From positions 1,922,001-1,986,000 of the forward strand of contig OZ244625.1 in the NCBI GenBank assembly GCA_965218555.1: a DNA stretch of 64,000 nucleotides, in the 5' to 3' direction. The position numbers and the translations under genes are program-made. Positions 17,176 through 25,699 of the stretch are shown here, one piece after another. Under the pieces are notes generated by a model. That model saw nothing but the letters and a program-made list of their open reading frames with translations, was not told the DNA's origin and searched no databases. Numbering within the stretch: position 1 is the stretch's first letter; each line of letters opens with the position of its first letter. The stretch is from JAPPLB01 sp965218555 (GTDB lineage: Bacteria > Acidobacteriota > Terriglobia > Bryobacterales > UBA6623).

Positions 17176-17682
17176 ATGAAGAAACTTGCTTTGCTGTTCC
17201 TCTCTTTCGCCATGACCAACGCACTTGCCGCTACCCATCTCAAGGTCGGCGACAAAGCGCCGACCTTCTCGATGCCGGCCTCCACCGGCGGGACCATTTC
17301 CTTATCTGACTACGCGGGCAAACAGACGGTTGTTGTGGGCTTCTTCCCGGCAGCCTTCACCGGTGGTTGAACGAGGGAAGCCAAAGCGTACCAGGCTGGT
17401 ATCGCAAAATTCGAGAATGCAGGCGCTCAAGTGCTCCTGGTCAGCACGGACAACGTGCCAACCCTGAGGCATTGGGCGGGAGAGTTGGGTGTCAGCTACC
17501 CATTCCTGAGTGACTTTGCGCAGCGCAAAGCCGCCAAGGACTACGGAGTCCTCATGGCCGAGCGGGGCATGGCCTCGCGGGCAACGTTCGTGATCGATAA
17601 GGACGGCGTGGTCACACATATCGAGGAGGGTGGCAGCGCGGTCGACCCGACCGGCGCTCTCAACGCCTGCTCTCGCAGGTAG
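17176..17682 (+). CDS. Exported selenocysteine-containing peroxiredoxin (UGA at the peroxidatic position)
   Basis: Read through the TGA at 17368-17370, the frame encodes 168 residues ending in TAG. Residues 1-19 are a signal peptide (MKKLALLFLSFAM...). The rest is an AhpC/TSA-type peroxiredoxin. The active-site signature P-x3-T-x2-C appears as PAAFTGGU, residues 58-65, with the TGA exactly at the peroxidatic cysteine. Downstream sequence is fully family-like: VLLVSTDN, SYPFLSDF, the conserved Arg135 in SRATFVIDKDG, and VDPTGALNAC with Cys165, a possible resolving residue. A hairpin with SECIS-like geometry follows the TGA at 17386-17405. The enzyme would reduce peroxides in the periplasm. A stop-codon pseudogene is the alternative, but the lesion at precisely the Sec/Cys site with no other damage argues against it. 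No selenocysteine machinery genes lie in this window. Confidence 0.85.
17386..17405 (+). promoter_or_regulatory. Predicted bacterial SECIS element
   Basis: GCG-TACCA-[GGC]-TGGTA-T-CGC folds into a stem of five upper and three lower base pairs with one bulged U on the 3' side and a GGC apical loop. The loop begins 23 bases after the TGA. Known bacterial SECIS elements lie in coding sequence directly after UGA, have the apical loop roughly 16-37 bases away and a G among the first two loop bases; this hairpin meets all three criteria. SelB binding is inferred. Confidence 0.75.
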
Positions 17683-18139
17683 GCTCCGCTTCCAACTCCG
17701 TCCGGGCCCGATAGCACGGTCGGAGTGCAGCAGTTCACAATCCGTTGACCTTAAGCCATCAACGGCAACGTGTGGAGTGAGGCTTCTCATTGGCGCGGCC
17801 CGGTGTGGCTGCCAATACAAAGCTAGAAACCGCCCGACCGGATACGACCATAAGGATGTATCGCGAAGGCCAATGCCTTGGGTCATAGCCCGAAAGCCTC
17901 GAGGGAGGAAAGTATCCGGTATATGCCATACAGGCGAACGTGCTCTCGCTGTCGGCGCTGGACAAACTGCGGATCAACAGCGACTTGCAGGTGCAAACCA
18001 TGAGCCGGTTGGGTGTCAGGTTCCGCATGAGCGAGACGCGGGAGCCCGCCAGAGCCGGGAGCATGGTATTTTCGTAGTTTGACGCCGACATACCTGTCGG
18101 CCCTCATCGATAGATTCCCCAGGGGAGGCAAACTGTTAC
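17683..18139. other. Interval without a supported gene
   Basis: 457 bases. One plus-strand frame (about 17914-18079) ends in a protein-like stretch (LDKLRINSDLQVQTMSRL) before a TAG and could be the tail of a lost gene, but the upstream part is interrupted and no family is recognised. Nothing else is supported. Confidence 0.4.
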
Positions 18140-18361
18140 ATGGCTGGACTCAAGGAAACCGTCTCGTTCGAGATCCAGGCGGATGCGGTCCGCATGCTGA
18201 ACGCGGCCGCGGAGAAATATAACCTCAGAGACGCCGGCAAGGCGCTCCGTTGCTTGATCGACTACGCCGCGCAAGACGGCGATTGGGACCAGATCTTCGG
18301 CGAAGTCCGCTGCCTGCGCTGCGGCGGACGTCCGGGCTGGTTCGAGGAGAAAGCTTCGTAG
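18140..18361 (+). CDS. Small RHH-like protein with a C-terminal Cys pair
   Basis: 73 residues. The first 50 (ETVSFEIQADAVRMLNAAAEKYNLRDAGKALRCLIDYA in pattern) look like a short strand plus two helices, as in ribbon-helix-helix DNA-binding proteins. The tail has RCLRCGG, a possible half zinc site. It could be a small regulator, but no operator or partner is evident. AGGGGAGG lies about ten bases upstream of the ATG, supporting translation. Confidence 0.6.
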   Translation: MAGLKETVSFEIQADAVRMLNAAAEKYNLRDAGKALRCLIDYAAQDGDWDQIFGEVRCLRCGGRPGWFEEKAS

Positions 18362-18428
18362 TAGAAACCGGCGTCTAACTCGGAGAAACTCCGTCAGTCA
18401 AGCCGGATCGTGCCACCGGCGGACGGAG

Positions 18429-18456
18429 TTTACGTTGCGCCAGAAAGTGCTATATT
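18429..18456 (+). promoter_or_regulatory. Predicted extended -10 promoter of nuoA
   Basis: TTTACG (18429-18434), 16-base spacer, and TGC-TATATT (18448-18456), an extended -10. The predicted transcript start falls at about 18463, three bases before ATG 18466, so the nuoA message would be essentially leaderless. Confidence 0.5.
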
Positions 18457-18465
18457 GGTCAGCCT

Positions 18466-18822
18466 ATGCCGCGTGGCTACATCCCGATTCTGATTTTCCT
18501 CGTGCTCGCTTTCGCCTTCCCTGTGGTGACGATCCTCGTAGCGAAGCTGGTGCGGCCGAGCGCGCCGGGCAAAACGAAGCTGGAAGCATACGAGTGTGGT
18601 ATTCCTTCCGAGGCCGATACGCGCGGGCGGTACTCGATTCGCTTCTATCTTGTCGCCATCCTGTTCGTGGTCTTTGACGTCGAGACGATCTTCCTCATCC
18701 CCTGGGCCATTCAGTACAACATGCTCGGACTGTTCGGGCTGATCGAAATGCTCGTGTTCCTGGCGATCCTGATTGTGGGTTATATCTGGATCTTCCGCCA
18801 GGGCGCCTTGAAGTGGGTTTAG
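18466..18822 (+). CDS. nuoA: NADH-quinone oxidoreductase subunit A
   Basis: 118 residues with three transmembrane helices (about 5-28, 62-85, 90-112). The conserved loop between helix 1 and 2 is present (KLEAYECGIPSE with the invariant Glu-Cys-Gly) and FDVETIFLIPWA marks helix 2. NuoA is a small membrane subunit at the quinone-site/proton-channel junction of respiratory complex I. nuoA is normally followed by nuoB; here 385 gene-free bases and then a sulfatase follow, so it is detached from the rest of the operon. Confidence 0.93.
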   Translation: MPRGYIPILIFLVLAFAFPVVTILVAKLVRPSAPGKTKLEAYECGIPSEADTRGRYSIRFYLVAILFVVFDVETIFLIPWAIQYNMLGLFGLIEMLVFLAILIVGYIWIFRQGALKWV

Positions 18823-19207
18823 CCTGACCTGATTCTTCGGTTACTTGCCGCTGCAGCGTGGCGTCTCTTCCATCTCAGTAGCCCCGAAGCAGGGCGGTCA
18901 GAAGCAGCGCCCCACTTGCGGAGCGCGCGATCAGCAATGCCAGGCCGGATTCGTAGCGAACGTCAGTTCGGCCAGCGGCCGTTGACATCGGGCTCGATGA
19001 GGATCGGGCCGAGTCCATCTTCCCTGATGGGAGCTTCCCGGCCCTCCGCAGTCGCCCGTCAACCGGGGATGGCGACCGAGATCGGTTTCCTGGTTAGCGC
19101 GTTGCGCGGCGTCATCCGGCGGGGGTGACTCGGCTCCGCCCTCGGTCCCAACGTCACATCAGGTGTTTTCTGGGCGGGCGAATCCTGGTGCTACACTGAC
19201 CGCTGTC
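18823..19207. other. Intergenic region downstream of nuoA
   Basis: 385 bases without a supported gene. No nuoB, RNA gene or terminator with T-tract was seen. The sulfatase promoter element (TGC-TACACT, extended -10, 19189-19197) lies at its end, ten bases before the sulfatase ATG. Confidence 0.5.
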
Positions 19208-20917
19208 ATGAAGAAACCCGCCGGATTCTCCCTGTTGAGCGCTTGGCTGTTGGCTTTGATGGGGTGCGGTGGCGCGGACAGGCCGGCGAGTCGTTCGGAG
19301 GGCCCGCCCAACATCATTCTCATCATCACGGATGACCAGGGTTGGGCGCAGGCGGGCTTCCGTGGAAACGATGTTATTCAGACGCCGAATCTCGACCGGC
19401 TGGCTGCCGAAAGCGTCAACTTCACGCGGTTCTATGTGTCGCCGGTTTGCGCGCCGACGCGGGCCAGCCTGATGACGGGCCGTTACAACTACCGGACGGG
19501 CGTCGTCGACACCTACATCGGCCGGGCGATGATGCACAGCGACGAAGTCACGGTCACCGAGGTTCTGCGCGACGCCGGATACAAGACGGGGATCTTCGGC
19601 AAGTGGCATCTCGGCGACAACTATCCGTTGCGAGCGATTGATCAGGGCTTTCACGAGGCGCTGGTCCACAAGGGCGGCGGCATCGGCCAGCCATCGGACC
19701 CGCCGGGAACCAGCTATTTCGATCCCATCTTGCAGTGGAACGGCGAGCAGAAGCCCTACGCCGGCTATTGCACGGACATCTTTTTCAACACCGCGATGAT
19801 GTTCATCGAGCAGAATCGCGCTCACCCCTTCTTCGCTTACATCCCGACGAACGCGCCTCATTCGCCGTACGACGTTCCCGAGTCGTACATCGAGCCGTAC
19901 CGCGCGCAGGGCCTGGACGACAAGGATGCTCGGATCTACGGCATGATCACGAACATCGACGAGAATGTGGGGAAGCTGCTCGAGTTGCTGGATAAGCGCG
20001 GGTTGGCGAACGACACGATTGTCATCTTCATGACGGACAACGGACCGACCACACGGCGTTACACGGCGGGCCTGCGAGCGCGGAAGGGGAGCGTCTACGA
20101 GGGCGGAATTCGAGTTCCGTTTCTGGTTCGCTGGCCCGGGAAGTTTCAGCCGCGTGAGGAGGAGCGTATCGCCGCGCATATCGACGTGCTGCCGACGCTG
20201 CTTGAAGCGGCGGGGGCGGCCGCGCCGGGCGACCGCCTGATCGATGGGGTGAGTCTGCTGCCGCGCCTGCTCGATCCCGAAAAACAAGTAGAGGAACGCA
20301 CTCTGTATCTCCAGTCGCATCGCGGGAACGTGCCGCAAAGGTATCGCGCATTCGCCGCCGTGACGCAGCAGTACAAGCTTGTCCAGGCGAAGCACTTCGG
20401 CCGGCCGATGCCCCAGGATGCCCGGCTCGAGCTTTACGACCTGGCGGCCGATGTCAGCGAGGAGAACGATTTGGCCAAGCAACAGCCCGAGGTTTTCGAA
20501 AGTCTCAAGAAGGGTTATGAAGAGTGGTTCGAGGAGGTCTCGTCGACACGCGGCTACGACCCGCCGCGCATTCCGCTTGGCACGGAGCATGAGAATCCGG
20601 TCATTCTGACGCGCCAGGACTGGCGGATCGTTGGGCCGGATGGTTATGGCGACAAGAATCTCGGCTATTGGGAAGTGGAAGTCGCCGCGGCCGGGAACTA
20701 CGGGATCCGGTTGCGCTTCCCGAGGCAGGAAGCGGCAGGCCGCGTCGAGTTTGCGCTCGGCGATGCGCAGGCCGCTGCATCGTTCGACGCCGGCGCGGAG
20801 TCGGCTGCGTTCGGTCCGTTTGCTTTGGCCGCAGGTCCTGGACAACTCCAAGCGCGGTTGATCCGCGACGGCGAGACGGTCGGCGTGAAGTACGTCGACG
20901 TGTCCAGGGTCGAGTAG
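19208..20917 (+). CDS. Lipoprotein sulfatase of the formylglycine-dependent alkaline phosphatase superfamily
   Basis: 569 residues from ATG 19208. The lipoprotein signal ends LLALMGCGG. The sulfatase domain (about residues 35-450) has PNIILIITDDQGWA (metal-binding Asp pair), VCAPTRASLMTGR where Cys81 in C-x-P-x-R would be converted to formylglycine, GKWHLGD, and MTDNGPT in the metal site. A C-terminal ~110-residue beta domain (residues about 455-569) is extra. Such enzymes remove sulfate esters from host or algal polysaccharides at the cell surface. The activating radical-SAM enzyme is not nearby. The frame extends to 19163, but 19208 gives the signal peptide. Confidence 0.9.
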   Translation: MKKPAGFSLLSAWLLALMGCGGADRPASRSEGPPNIILIITDDQGWAQAGFRGNDVIQTPNLDRLAAESVNFTRFYVSPVCAPTRASLMTGRYNYRTGVVDTYIGRAMMHSDEVTVTEVLRDAGYKTGIFGKWHLGDNYPLRAIDQGFHEALVHKGGGIGQPSDPPGTSYFDPILQWNGEQKPYAGYCTDIFFNTAMMFIEQNRAHPFFAYIPTNAPHSPYDVPESYIEPYRAQGLDDKDARIYGMITNIDENVGKLLELLDKRGLANDTIVIFMTDNGPTTRRYTAGLRARKGSVYEGGIRVPFLVRWPGKFQPREEERIAAHIDVLPTLLEAAGAAAPGDRLIDGVSLLPRLLDPEKQVEERTLYLQSHRGNVPQRYRAFAAVTQQYKLVQAKHFGRPMPQDARLELYDLAADVSEENDLAKQQPEVFESLKKGYEEWFEEVSSTRGYDPPRIPLGTEHENPVILTRQDWRIVGPDGYGDKNLGYWEVEVAAAGNYGIRLRFPRQEAAGRVEFALGDAQAAASFDAGAESAAFGPFALAAGPGQLQARLIRDGETVGVKYVDVSRVE

Positions 20918-21101
20918 ATGCTGGTGGATCTTTCATTCCGCCAAAGAAGTTCTCTTCAACCTCCGAGATGGGCTCTGTCCAGATGTCCGCAAGGCTGCTA
21001 CCATAGCCGAGCAAAGGAGAAAATCGTGACGCGGACTCAAGATTCTCATAACCTTACATTCGCGCAATTCCTTACGTCTCTTACTGGGGCTGATTTGCCT
21101 C

Positions 21102-23981
21102 TTGTTCTTTGTCACACAATCGGTCTCCGGGCAGCAGGTCTGCACACCCCCGCCTGACTCCGTCGAGAATCCGCTCTCCACACCGAGCATCTCGGCTGCT
21201 GAAGTGGCGGCGAACCCTACTCCCGACAACCTGAGGAGGTTCGCGCTGGCAGGCCGAGACTACCTTCTCAGCTTGGGAATCAACGCCCAGTTGGAACTCG
21301 CGCACGCCGCTTGTCTCATGCGCCAGGAGGGAGGGGATTGGCGTTCCGGCGACATCTTTCCGATCGCCCTGTCATTCAACCAGGAGCTTGCCGTCAACCC
21401 CCTGGCTCCCATCAACATGCGGGTGCTCTTTCATGCGAGCAACATGGCGCTCGGGGGCAGGATCGTCAATCGTGAGATTGCCGGAGCCATCCTGCTAGCG
21501 GCCTCGAGCGACCTGGCCAGCGGCGGCCCTGTGCCGGGAATGGGCGGACACGCCGTGCTGTATGGCCCGTTCGTCTTGCTGGTCGGCTTCGAAATTCAAG
21601 AATCTCACCTGGATCCGGAAGTCATCGACTCCCACTACCTTCCGCAGGTAACGGCCAGCGAGGTCGTAGACCGCGCAAGCCTGAAGGTCTTCGTGAACGA
21701 GGCGATCAATCACCTCGGCCAACTTGTCGAGACCTACGGCTTTGAGGCTGTTCAAATAGCAAGGGGCGTTTTCCGTGACAAGAACGGACCTTGGATAGAA
21801 GGCCCCGTCTACCTCTTCGCCATTGATAGCGTCGGCTATACGATCTTTCACGGGGCGTTTCCGGACAAGTACGAATACTGGGTCATTAGCGACTCACTCC
21901 GCGATGCCATCACGGGAGAGCCGATTCTGCCGCAGATCATCGCTGCGGCGACCCAGAGTGATGAGGGAGGCTTCGTCGAGTATCACTTCGACAATCCCGA
22001 TGACGACACCGATAGCGCTGAGATACCCAAGCTGACATATGTTCGCGAGCACACATTCGTATTCCCCCACCCCCTATTCGGAGAGATAACCAACACCTAC
22101 ATCGTCGGCGCGGGCATATACCAGGATGGAGGCGGCACGACGATGACGCGCAGCTGCGCTGATCGCAGCATTGCCGCGAGCGCCGTCCAGACGCTGGGCG
22201 ATATCCAACCGTTTGTCGAGTGCGCGGCGGAGTACCTTGCCGAGCACGGCACGGAGGAAGCTCGCCGCGCCTTCAACGAAGACGAGCGCTGGAAGCATGG
22301 TCCCACCTACGTCTTCGTCGACGGCATCGCGGAGTCCGGGACGGAATCGCAGACTTTCGTCTACCCGCCGGATCCGTCCCGGGAGGGCCAACTCTGGGGA
22401 GAGGCGATCGACGACTTCGGAACGGACCTGTTCTACGAGGCCTACAGAATGATGTCTGTTGTCGATTCCGGCTGGCTCTACTACTCGTTTCCCAATCCGG
22501 CGACCGGCAGAAAGGCGCCGAAGGCGTCCTACGTGATCGAGATCGACTGGGACGGCAGTCGCGCCGTGATCGGCGCCGGGCTGTATGCTCGCGACTGGCC
22601 CGGCACTTGCTACTCGGACGAAGTGAGCGCTGCGGCATTGGATGCCGATCCGAGCCCCGAGACGCTGCGGGAGTTCGTGCGCTGCGCCGCGATGATGGTG
22701 GAATCGGAAGGCTATTTCGCCAAGGACGAGTTGGAGAGGAATTCGCGCTGGGTCAACGGCGCGAACTACGTGTTCGTACTGGACACGATGGGCAACCAGA
22801 TCATCTCCGGCAACCGAGCCCGAGTTGACGGGAAGGCGATGCACGAATGGGGAAGCCGGAGCGCGCGCGAGGATCAATTCGGCGGACGCGACATGGCCGC
22901 TGTCGGTGACACGTTCGGAGAAACCCATGTCTACTACCGGTCGTACAACCCGGAGACCGGAGCTTACCAGCCGAAGGTCGGATTCCTGAAGCGTGTCGAC
23001 GCGCAGGGCGTGCCGCTGCTTGTCGGCGCGGGCTACTACGCCGGGCCCGGTCAATCCGCCTCCGGGGCGGGCTGCGCAGACAACCACGTGACGGCGGCGG
23101 GGGTACGCACCCAGAGCGACATTCAGGCGTTCGTTCAGTGCGCCGCGGAATACGCCATGGAGCACGGAACGGAAGAAGCACGCCGGGCGTTCAATGAAGA
23201 CGAGCGCTGGAAGTACGGACCGACCTACGTGTTTGTCGACGGTCTAGCGGAATCAGGAGAGGATTCCTTCACGCATGTGTTTCCGCCAGCCCCAGCCCGG
23301 GAGGGCACGGTCTGGGGAACGTCGATCGACGGCTTCGGGAGTGACTACTACTACGAGCTGCACCGCATCATGTCGGTCGTCGATGCGGGCTGGATTTACT
23401 ACGCGTTCAATAACCCGGCGACGGGGAGGGAGCAGCCGAAGAGTTCGTACGTGATCGAGCTTGACTGGAACGGGGACCGCGCGGCAATCGGCGCCGGGAT
23501 CTATGCCCCCGACTTCCCCGGGACATGCGACCCGGACGAGGTCAATGCCGCGGCTCTGCGGGGCAATTCGGACGATCAGAGACTGCGGGAATTCGTGAAC
23601 TGCGCGGCGATGACCGTCGAATCCTCAGGGTACTTCGCAGGTCCGGTCCTTTCAAGCGATCCCCGCTGGAAGCAAGGCCCGATCTATGTCTTCGGGGTCA
23701 ACGTGGAAACGGGTACGACCGCATTCAGCGGCAACGAAAGCAGCTTCGCCGTGTCGGGACGATACCCGGAAGTGTTGTTCGACGGGCGGGACATGATCGA
23801 AGCCGCCTCGGTCTTCGGGGAAGCGTTCTGGTATTACAACTTCTACAATCCCGCGACGCAGCAGGTCGAGCCCAAGGTCGGGTTCGTCAAGCTGGTGCGG
23901 GCTCAGGGAGTTCCTCTGCTGGTTGGCTCCGGCTATAGGCCGCCGATCCGTCGGCCCAGGACCGAACAGATGGGACCCTGA
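21102..23981 (+). CDS. Giant exported protein of tandem Cache-like sensor domains
   Basis: About 960 residues. An N-terminal domain (to about residue 345) is followed by four Cache-like domains of about 150 residues arranged A-B-A'-B'. A and A' share AAEY-x6-GTEEARRAFNEDERW; B and B' share CAAM-x-VES-x-GYFA and PKVGF-x-K-x-V-x-AQGVPLLVG. The two AB units are 918 bases apart. Cache domains bind small ligands outside the cytoplasm, normally linked to kinases or chemoreceptors, but no membrane anchor or output domain follows here, so it may be a soluble or surface binding protein. The start is uncertain: a signal-like stretch (LRLLLGLICLLFFVTQ) lies in frame upstream of 21102 with no ATG/GTG/TTG before the stop at 21027, whereas the best ribosome-binding site serves GTG 21026 in another frame. 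Confidence 0.65.
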   Translation: MFFVTQSVSGQQVCTPPPDSVENPLSTPSISAAEVAANPTPDNLRRFALAGRDYLLSLGINAQLELAHAACLMRQEGGDWRSGDIFPIALSFNQELAVNPLAPINMRVLFHASNMALGGRIVNREIAGAILLAASSDLASGGPVPGMGGHAVLYGPFVLLVGFEIQESHLDPEVIDSHYLPQVTASEVVDRASLKVFVNEAINHLGQLVETYGFEAVQIARGVFRDKNGPWIEGPVYLFAIDSVGYTIFHGAFPDKYEYWVISDSLRDAITGEPILPQIIAAATQSDEGGFVEYHFDNPDDDTDSAEIPKLTYVREHTFVFPHPLFGEITNTYIVGAGIYQDGGGTTMTRSCADRSIAASAVQTLGDIQPFVECAAEYLAEHGTEEARRAFNEDERWKHGPTYVFVDGIAESGTESQTFVYPPDPSREGQLWGEAIDDFGTDLFYEAYRMMSVVDSGWLYYSFPNPATGRKAPKASYVIEIDWDGSRAVIGAGLYARDWPGTCYSDEVSAAALDADPSPETLREFVRCAAMMVESEGYFAKDELERNSRWVNGANYVFVLDTMGNQIISGNRARVDGKAMHEWGSRSAREDQFGGRDMAAVGDTFGETHVYYRSYNPETGAYQPKVGFLKRVDAQGVPLLVGAGYYAGPGQSASGAGCADNHVTAAGVRTQSDIQAFVQCAAEYAMEHGTEEARRAFNEDERWKYGPTYVFVDGLAESGEDSFTHVFPPAPAREGTVWGTSIDGFGSDYYYELHRIMSVVDAGWIYYAFNNPATGREQPKSSYVIELDWNGDRAAIGAGIYAPDFPGTCDPDEVNAAALRGNSDDQRLREFVNCAAMTVESSGYFAGPVLSSDPRWKQGPIYVFGVNVETGTTAFSGNESSFAVSGRYPEVLFDGRDMIEAASVFGEAFWYYNFYNPATQQVEPKVGFVKLVRAQGVPLLVGSGYRPPIRRPRTEQMGP

Positions 23982-24667
23982 CCTTGAGGACTGCTGAGGC
24001 GCAGAAGTCACATCGAGAATTCCTCAGGGTGGATTCCGAGGCGAGCTCCGGGGCTAAGACCAACGGGCTGCCAGGGCAACACCTGCCGTGACGATGCCTA
24101 TCGGTTCGGGACTCCTGTTCGCCGGCTCGCTTTCCGGCCGAACCGGCAAACGTCAATCTACCGCGTTCAGGAATGCGCAGTAGGGCTTCCTGCGCCACGC
24201 CGGTGGCCGCCTTGTGGATATATGTTGCTTGCTCTCCTGGTGCGGCGACCGTGGCCTTCAAGCTCGGTCGCGTTGCAAAAGAAGCCGGAAACAGCCAGTC
24301 CTTCTTGGAAGCCCTGAAGAAAGTGGTTCCTGGGACCGTTTCTCAGAGTGCGTCATCGCGCTCACCCCCGTGGTCTTTGTTCCCTGGTTCGGATACCCAC
24401 AGGTCAGCGGCTCTTACTGCTTGTAATCTTCTTCTTGCTCATTGATTACATGCGGGGTCGAGGCATTCCGGTGTCGAAGCACCCGATTGATTCCTTTTGC
24501 AGGCGCTCCGCGCCGCGCGCCACTTTTCCCGCCCGGCCGCGTACAGAATTCCCCTGGTTGAGTCGTCTCTCCTTATGCGCCGCCGCACAGCCAGCGGGCA
24601 GACCGGTGCGGTGGTGCGCAGTGGTGTGACAATAGTCGGCGCGAAGCCTTGGCGGCCGCCGTGTCGC
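23982..24667. other. Gene-poor interval upstream of the sigma factor operon
   Basis: About 690 bases. Short overlapping frames on the plus strand (24173-24445 and 24214-24426) have no recognised motif and no ribosome-binding site. Some hydrophobic sequence is present (ALTPVVFVPWFGY) but not a convincing gene. The sigma factor promoter is presumably in the last 100 bases. Confidence 0.45.
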
Positions 24668-25195
24668 GTGCAAGCGGATTTACCGACAGATGAAAAAGTG
24701 CTGCCGGAGATACACCGAGAGACTGCGGCGCTGTATCGGGGGTACGCCTCCGGGCTGCACCGCTTCGCCGCATCCCTGACTCGCGATGCGGGTATGGTCG
24801 AGGAAGCGGTCCAGGAGACGTTCTTACGCTATTTCGTCGCCCGGAGACGCGGCGCCGCCATCCGTGATCCGCAGGCCTGGCTGTTCCGAGTAGCGCGCAA
24901 CTACGTGTACGATTGTCTGAAACGATCGGCCTCGCGCCGGACTGTCGCGCTTGACGAAGCGCGGGGTTGCGTCGACCCGCAGCAGAACGCGGAGATGGAA
25001 CGGCAGGCGGTCGAGACCCGGAATGCTATCGCTGCCGCGCTGACCCCTCGCGAGTGCGAGTGCCTGCGGCTGCGCATGGAGGGGCTGCGCCACCGGCAAA
25101 TTGCGGAGATTCTTCGGATTCGCACCGGCACGGTCAGTGTGCTGCTGGCGCGCGCGCTCAACACGGTTCGCAACATCCAAGATCGAAGGGAGTGA
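24668..25195 (+). CDS. ECF-type RNA polymerase sigma factor
   Basis: 175 residues from GTG 24668; the open frame reaches 24497 but only Arg-rich non-protein-like sequence precedes. Region 2 covers about residues 20-85 (LYRGYASGLHRFAASLTRD, VEEAVQETFLRYF, DPQAWLFRVARNYVYDCLK). Region 4 covers about 115-170 (LTPRECECLRLRMEGL, HRQIAEILRIRTGTVSVLLARAL, a helix-turn-helix). There is no region 3. The downstream gene four bases later encodes a zinc-finger anti-sigma factor, so activity is likely controlled by sequestration at the membrane. Target promoters are not visible. Confidence 0.9.
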   Translation: MQADLPTDEKVLPEIHRETAALYRGYASGLHRFAASLTRDAGMVEEAVQETFLRYFVARRRGAAIRDPQAWLFRVARNYVYDCLKRSASRRTVALDEARGCVDPQQNAEMERQAVETRNAIAAALTPRECECLRLRMEGLRHRQIAEILRIRTGTVSVLLARALNTVRNIQDRRE

Positions 25196-25198
25196 CCG

Positions 25199-25699
25199 AT
25201 GGAGCTGTTTCGACTACTCATGAGCTTCCTGCACGTATCGCCGCCCCTGTTGGTTCGCTACCGCGATCGTGAGCTTGGCGTCCAGCTCCTCCGGCGAGTC
25301 GAAAGACATTTGTCGGATTGTGGACAATGCCGGCGCCGGTTGAAGGAACTCGATGAAGCCGACCGACTTTTTGCGCGCCTGTCACTCCGAGCCGCCACCG
25401 AGCAAGAGCTTGCAGCGGGGTTCGACGCGCTGATGAGCAGGATGGACGCAATCGGGAGCCAGACGCCGCTTTCGCCGCCGGTCGTGGAACAAGTCGTTCG
25501 AGAACTCGAAACCTATCTTGGAGAGAAGGCGGTCGGAGCTCATGTCGAGAATGCCGCATTCGAGAATGGTCATGAAGAAATTCTCGCCGCGGTCGAGCCG
25601 AGCTTGCGGGCTCTGTTAGGACGAAGAGTCTCGGACTCCATCGCGGCCACGGTACTGCGCCTCGGGCAGCTTGACTTGCCGGCATTGGAGGTCAGATGA
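25199..25699 (+). CDS. Zinc-finger (zf-HC2-like) anti-sigma factor
   Basis: 166 residues. RYRDREL followed by VERHLSDCGQCRRRL (His37, Cys41, Cys44) is the ZAS/zf-HC2 signature of anti-sigma factors that clamp ECF sigma factors. No transmembrane segment is present, so membrane attachment is presumably provided by the next gene product, whose ATG overlaps this stop (ATGA at 25696-25699). A helical, acidic C-terminal half has no recognised fold. The start is four bases after the sigma stop, so the three genes form a tight operon. Confidence 0.85.
   Translation: MELFRLLMSFLHVSPPLLVRYRDRELGVQLLRRVERHLSDCGQCRRRLKELDEADRLFARLSLRAATEQELAAGFDALMSRMDAIGSQTPLSPPVVEQVVRELETYLGEKAVGAHVENAAFENGHEEILAAVEPSLRALLGRRVSDSIAATVLRLGQLDLPALEVR

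Noticed and set aside
17368..17370. Reading the peroxiredoxin TGA as an ordinary nonsense mutation
   Set aside because: The stop falls exactly on the catalytic Cys codon, the rest of the gene is intact with promoter and ribosome-binding site, and a SECIS-like hairpin follows at proper spacing.
17914..18079. Protein-like fragment LDKLRINSDLQVQTMSRL as a gene
   Set aside because: Upstream part of the frame is interrupted, there is no start or ribosome-binding site, and no family was recognised.
19154..20851. 565-codon antisense ORF opposite the sulfatase
   Set aside because: Mirror of a GC-rich codon bias on the opposite strand; Arg-rich product without motifs, while the plus frame has a full sulfatase.
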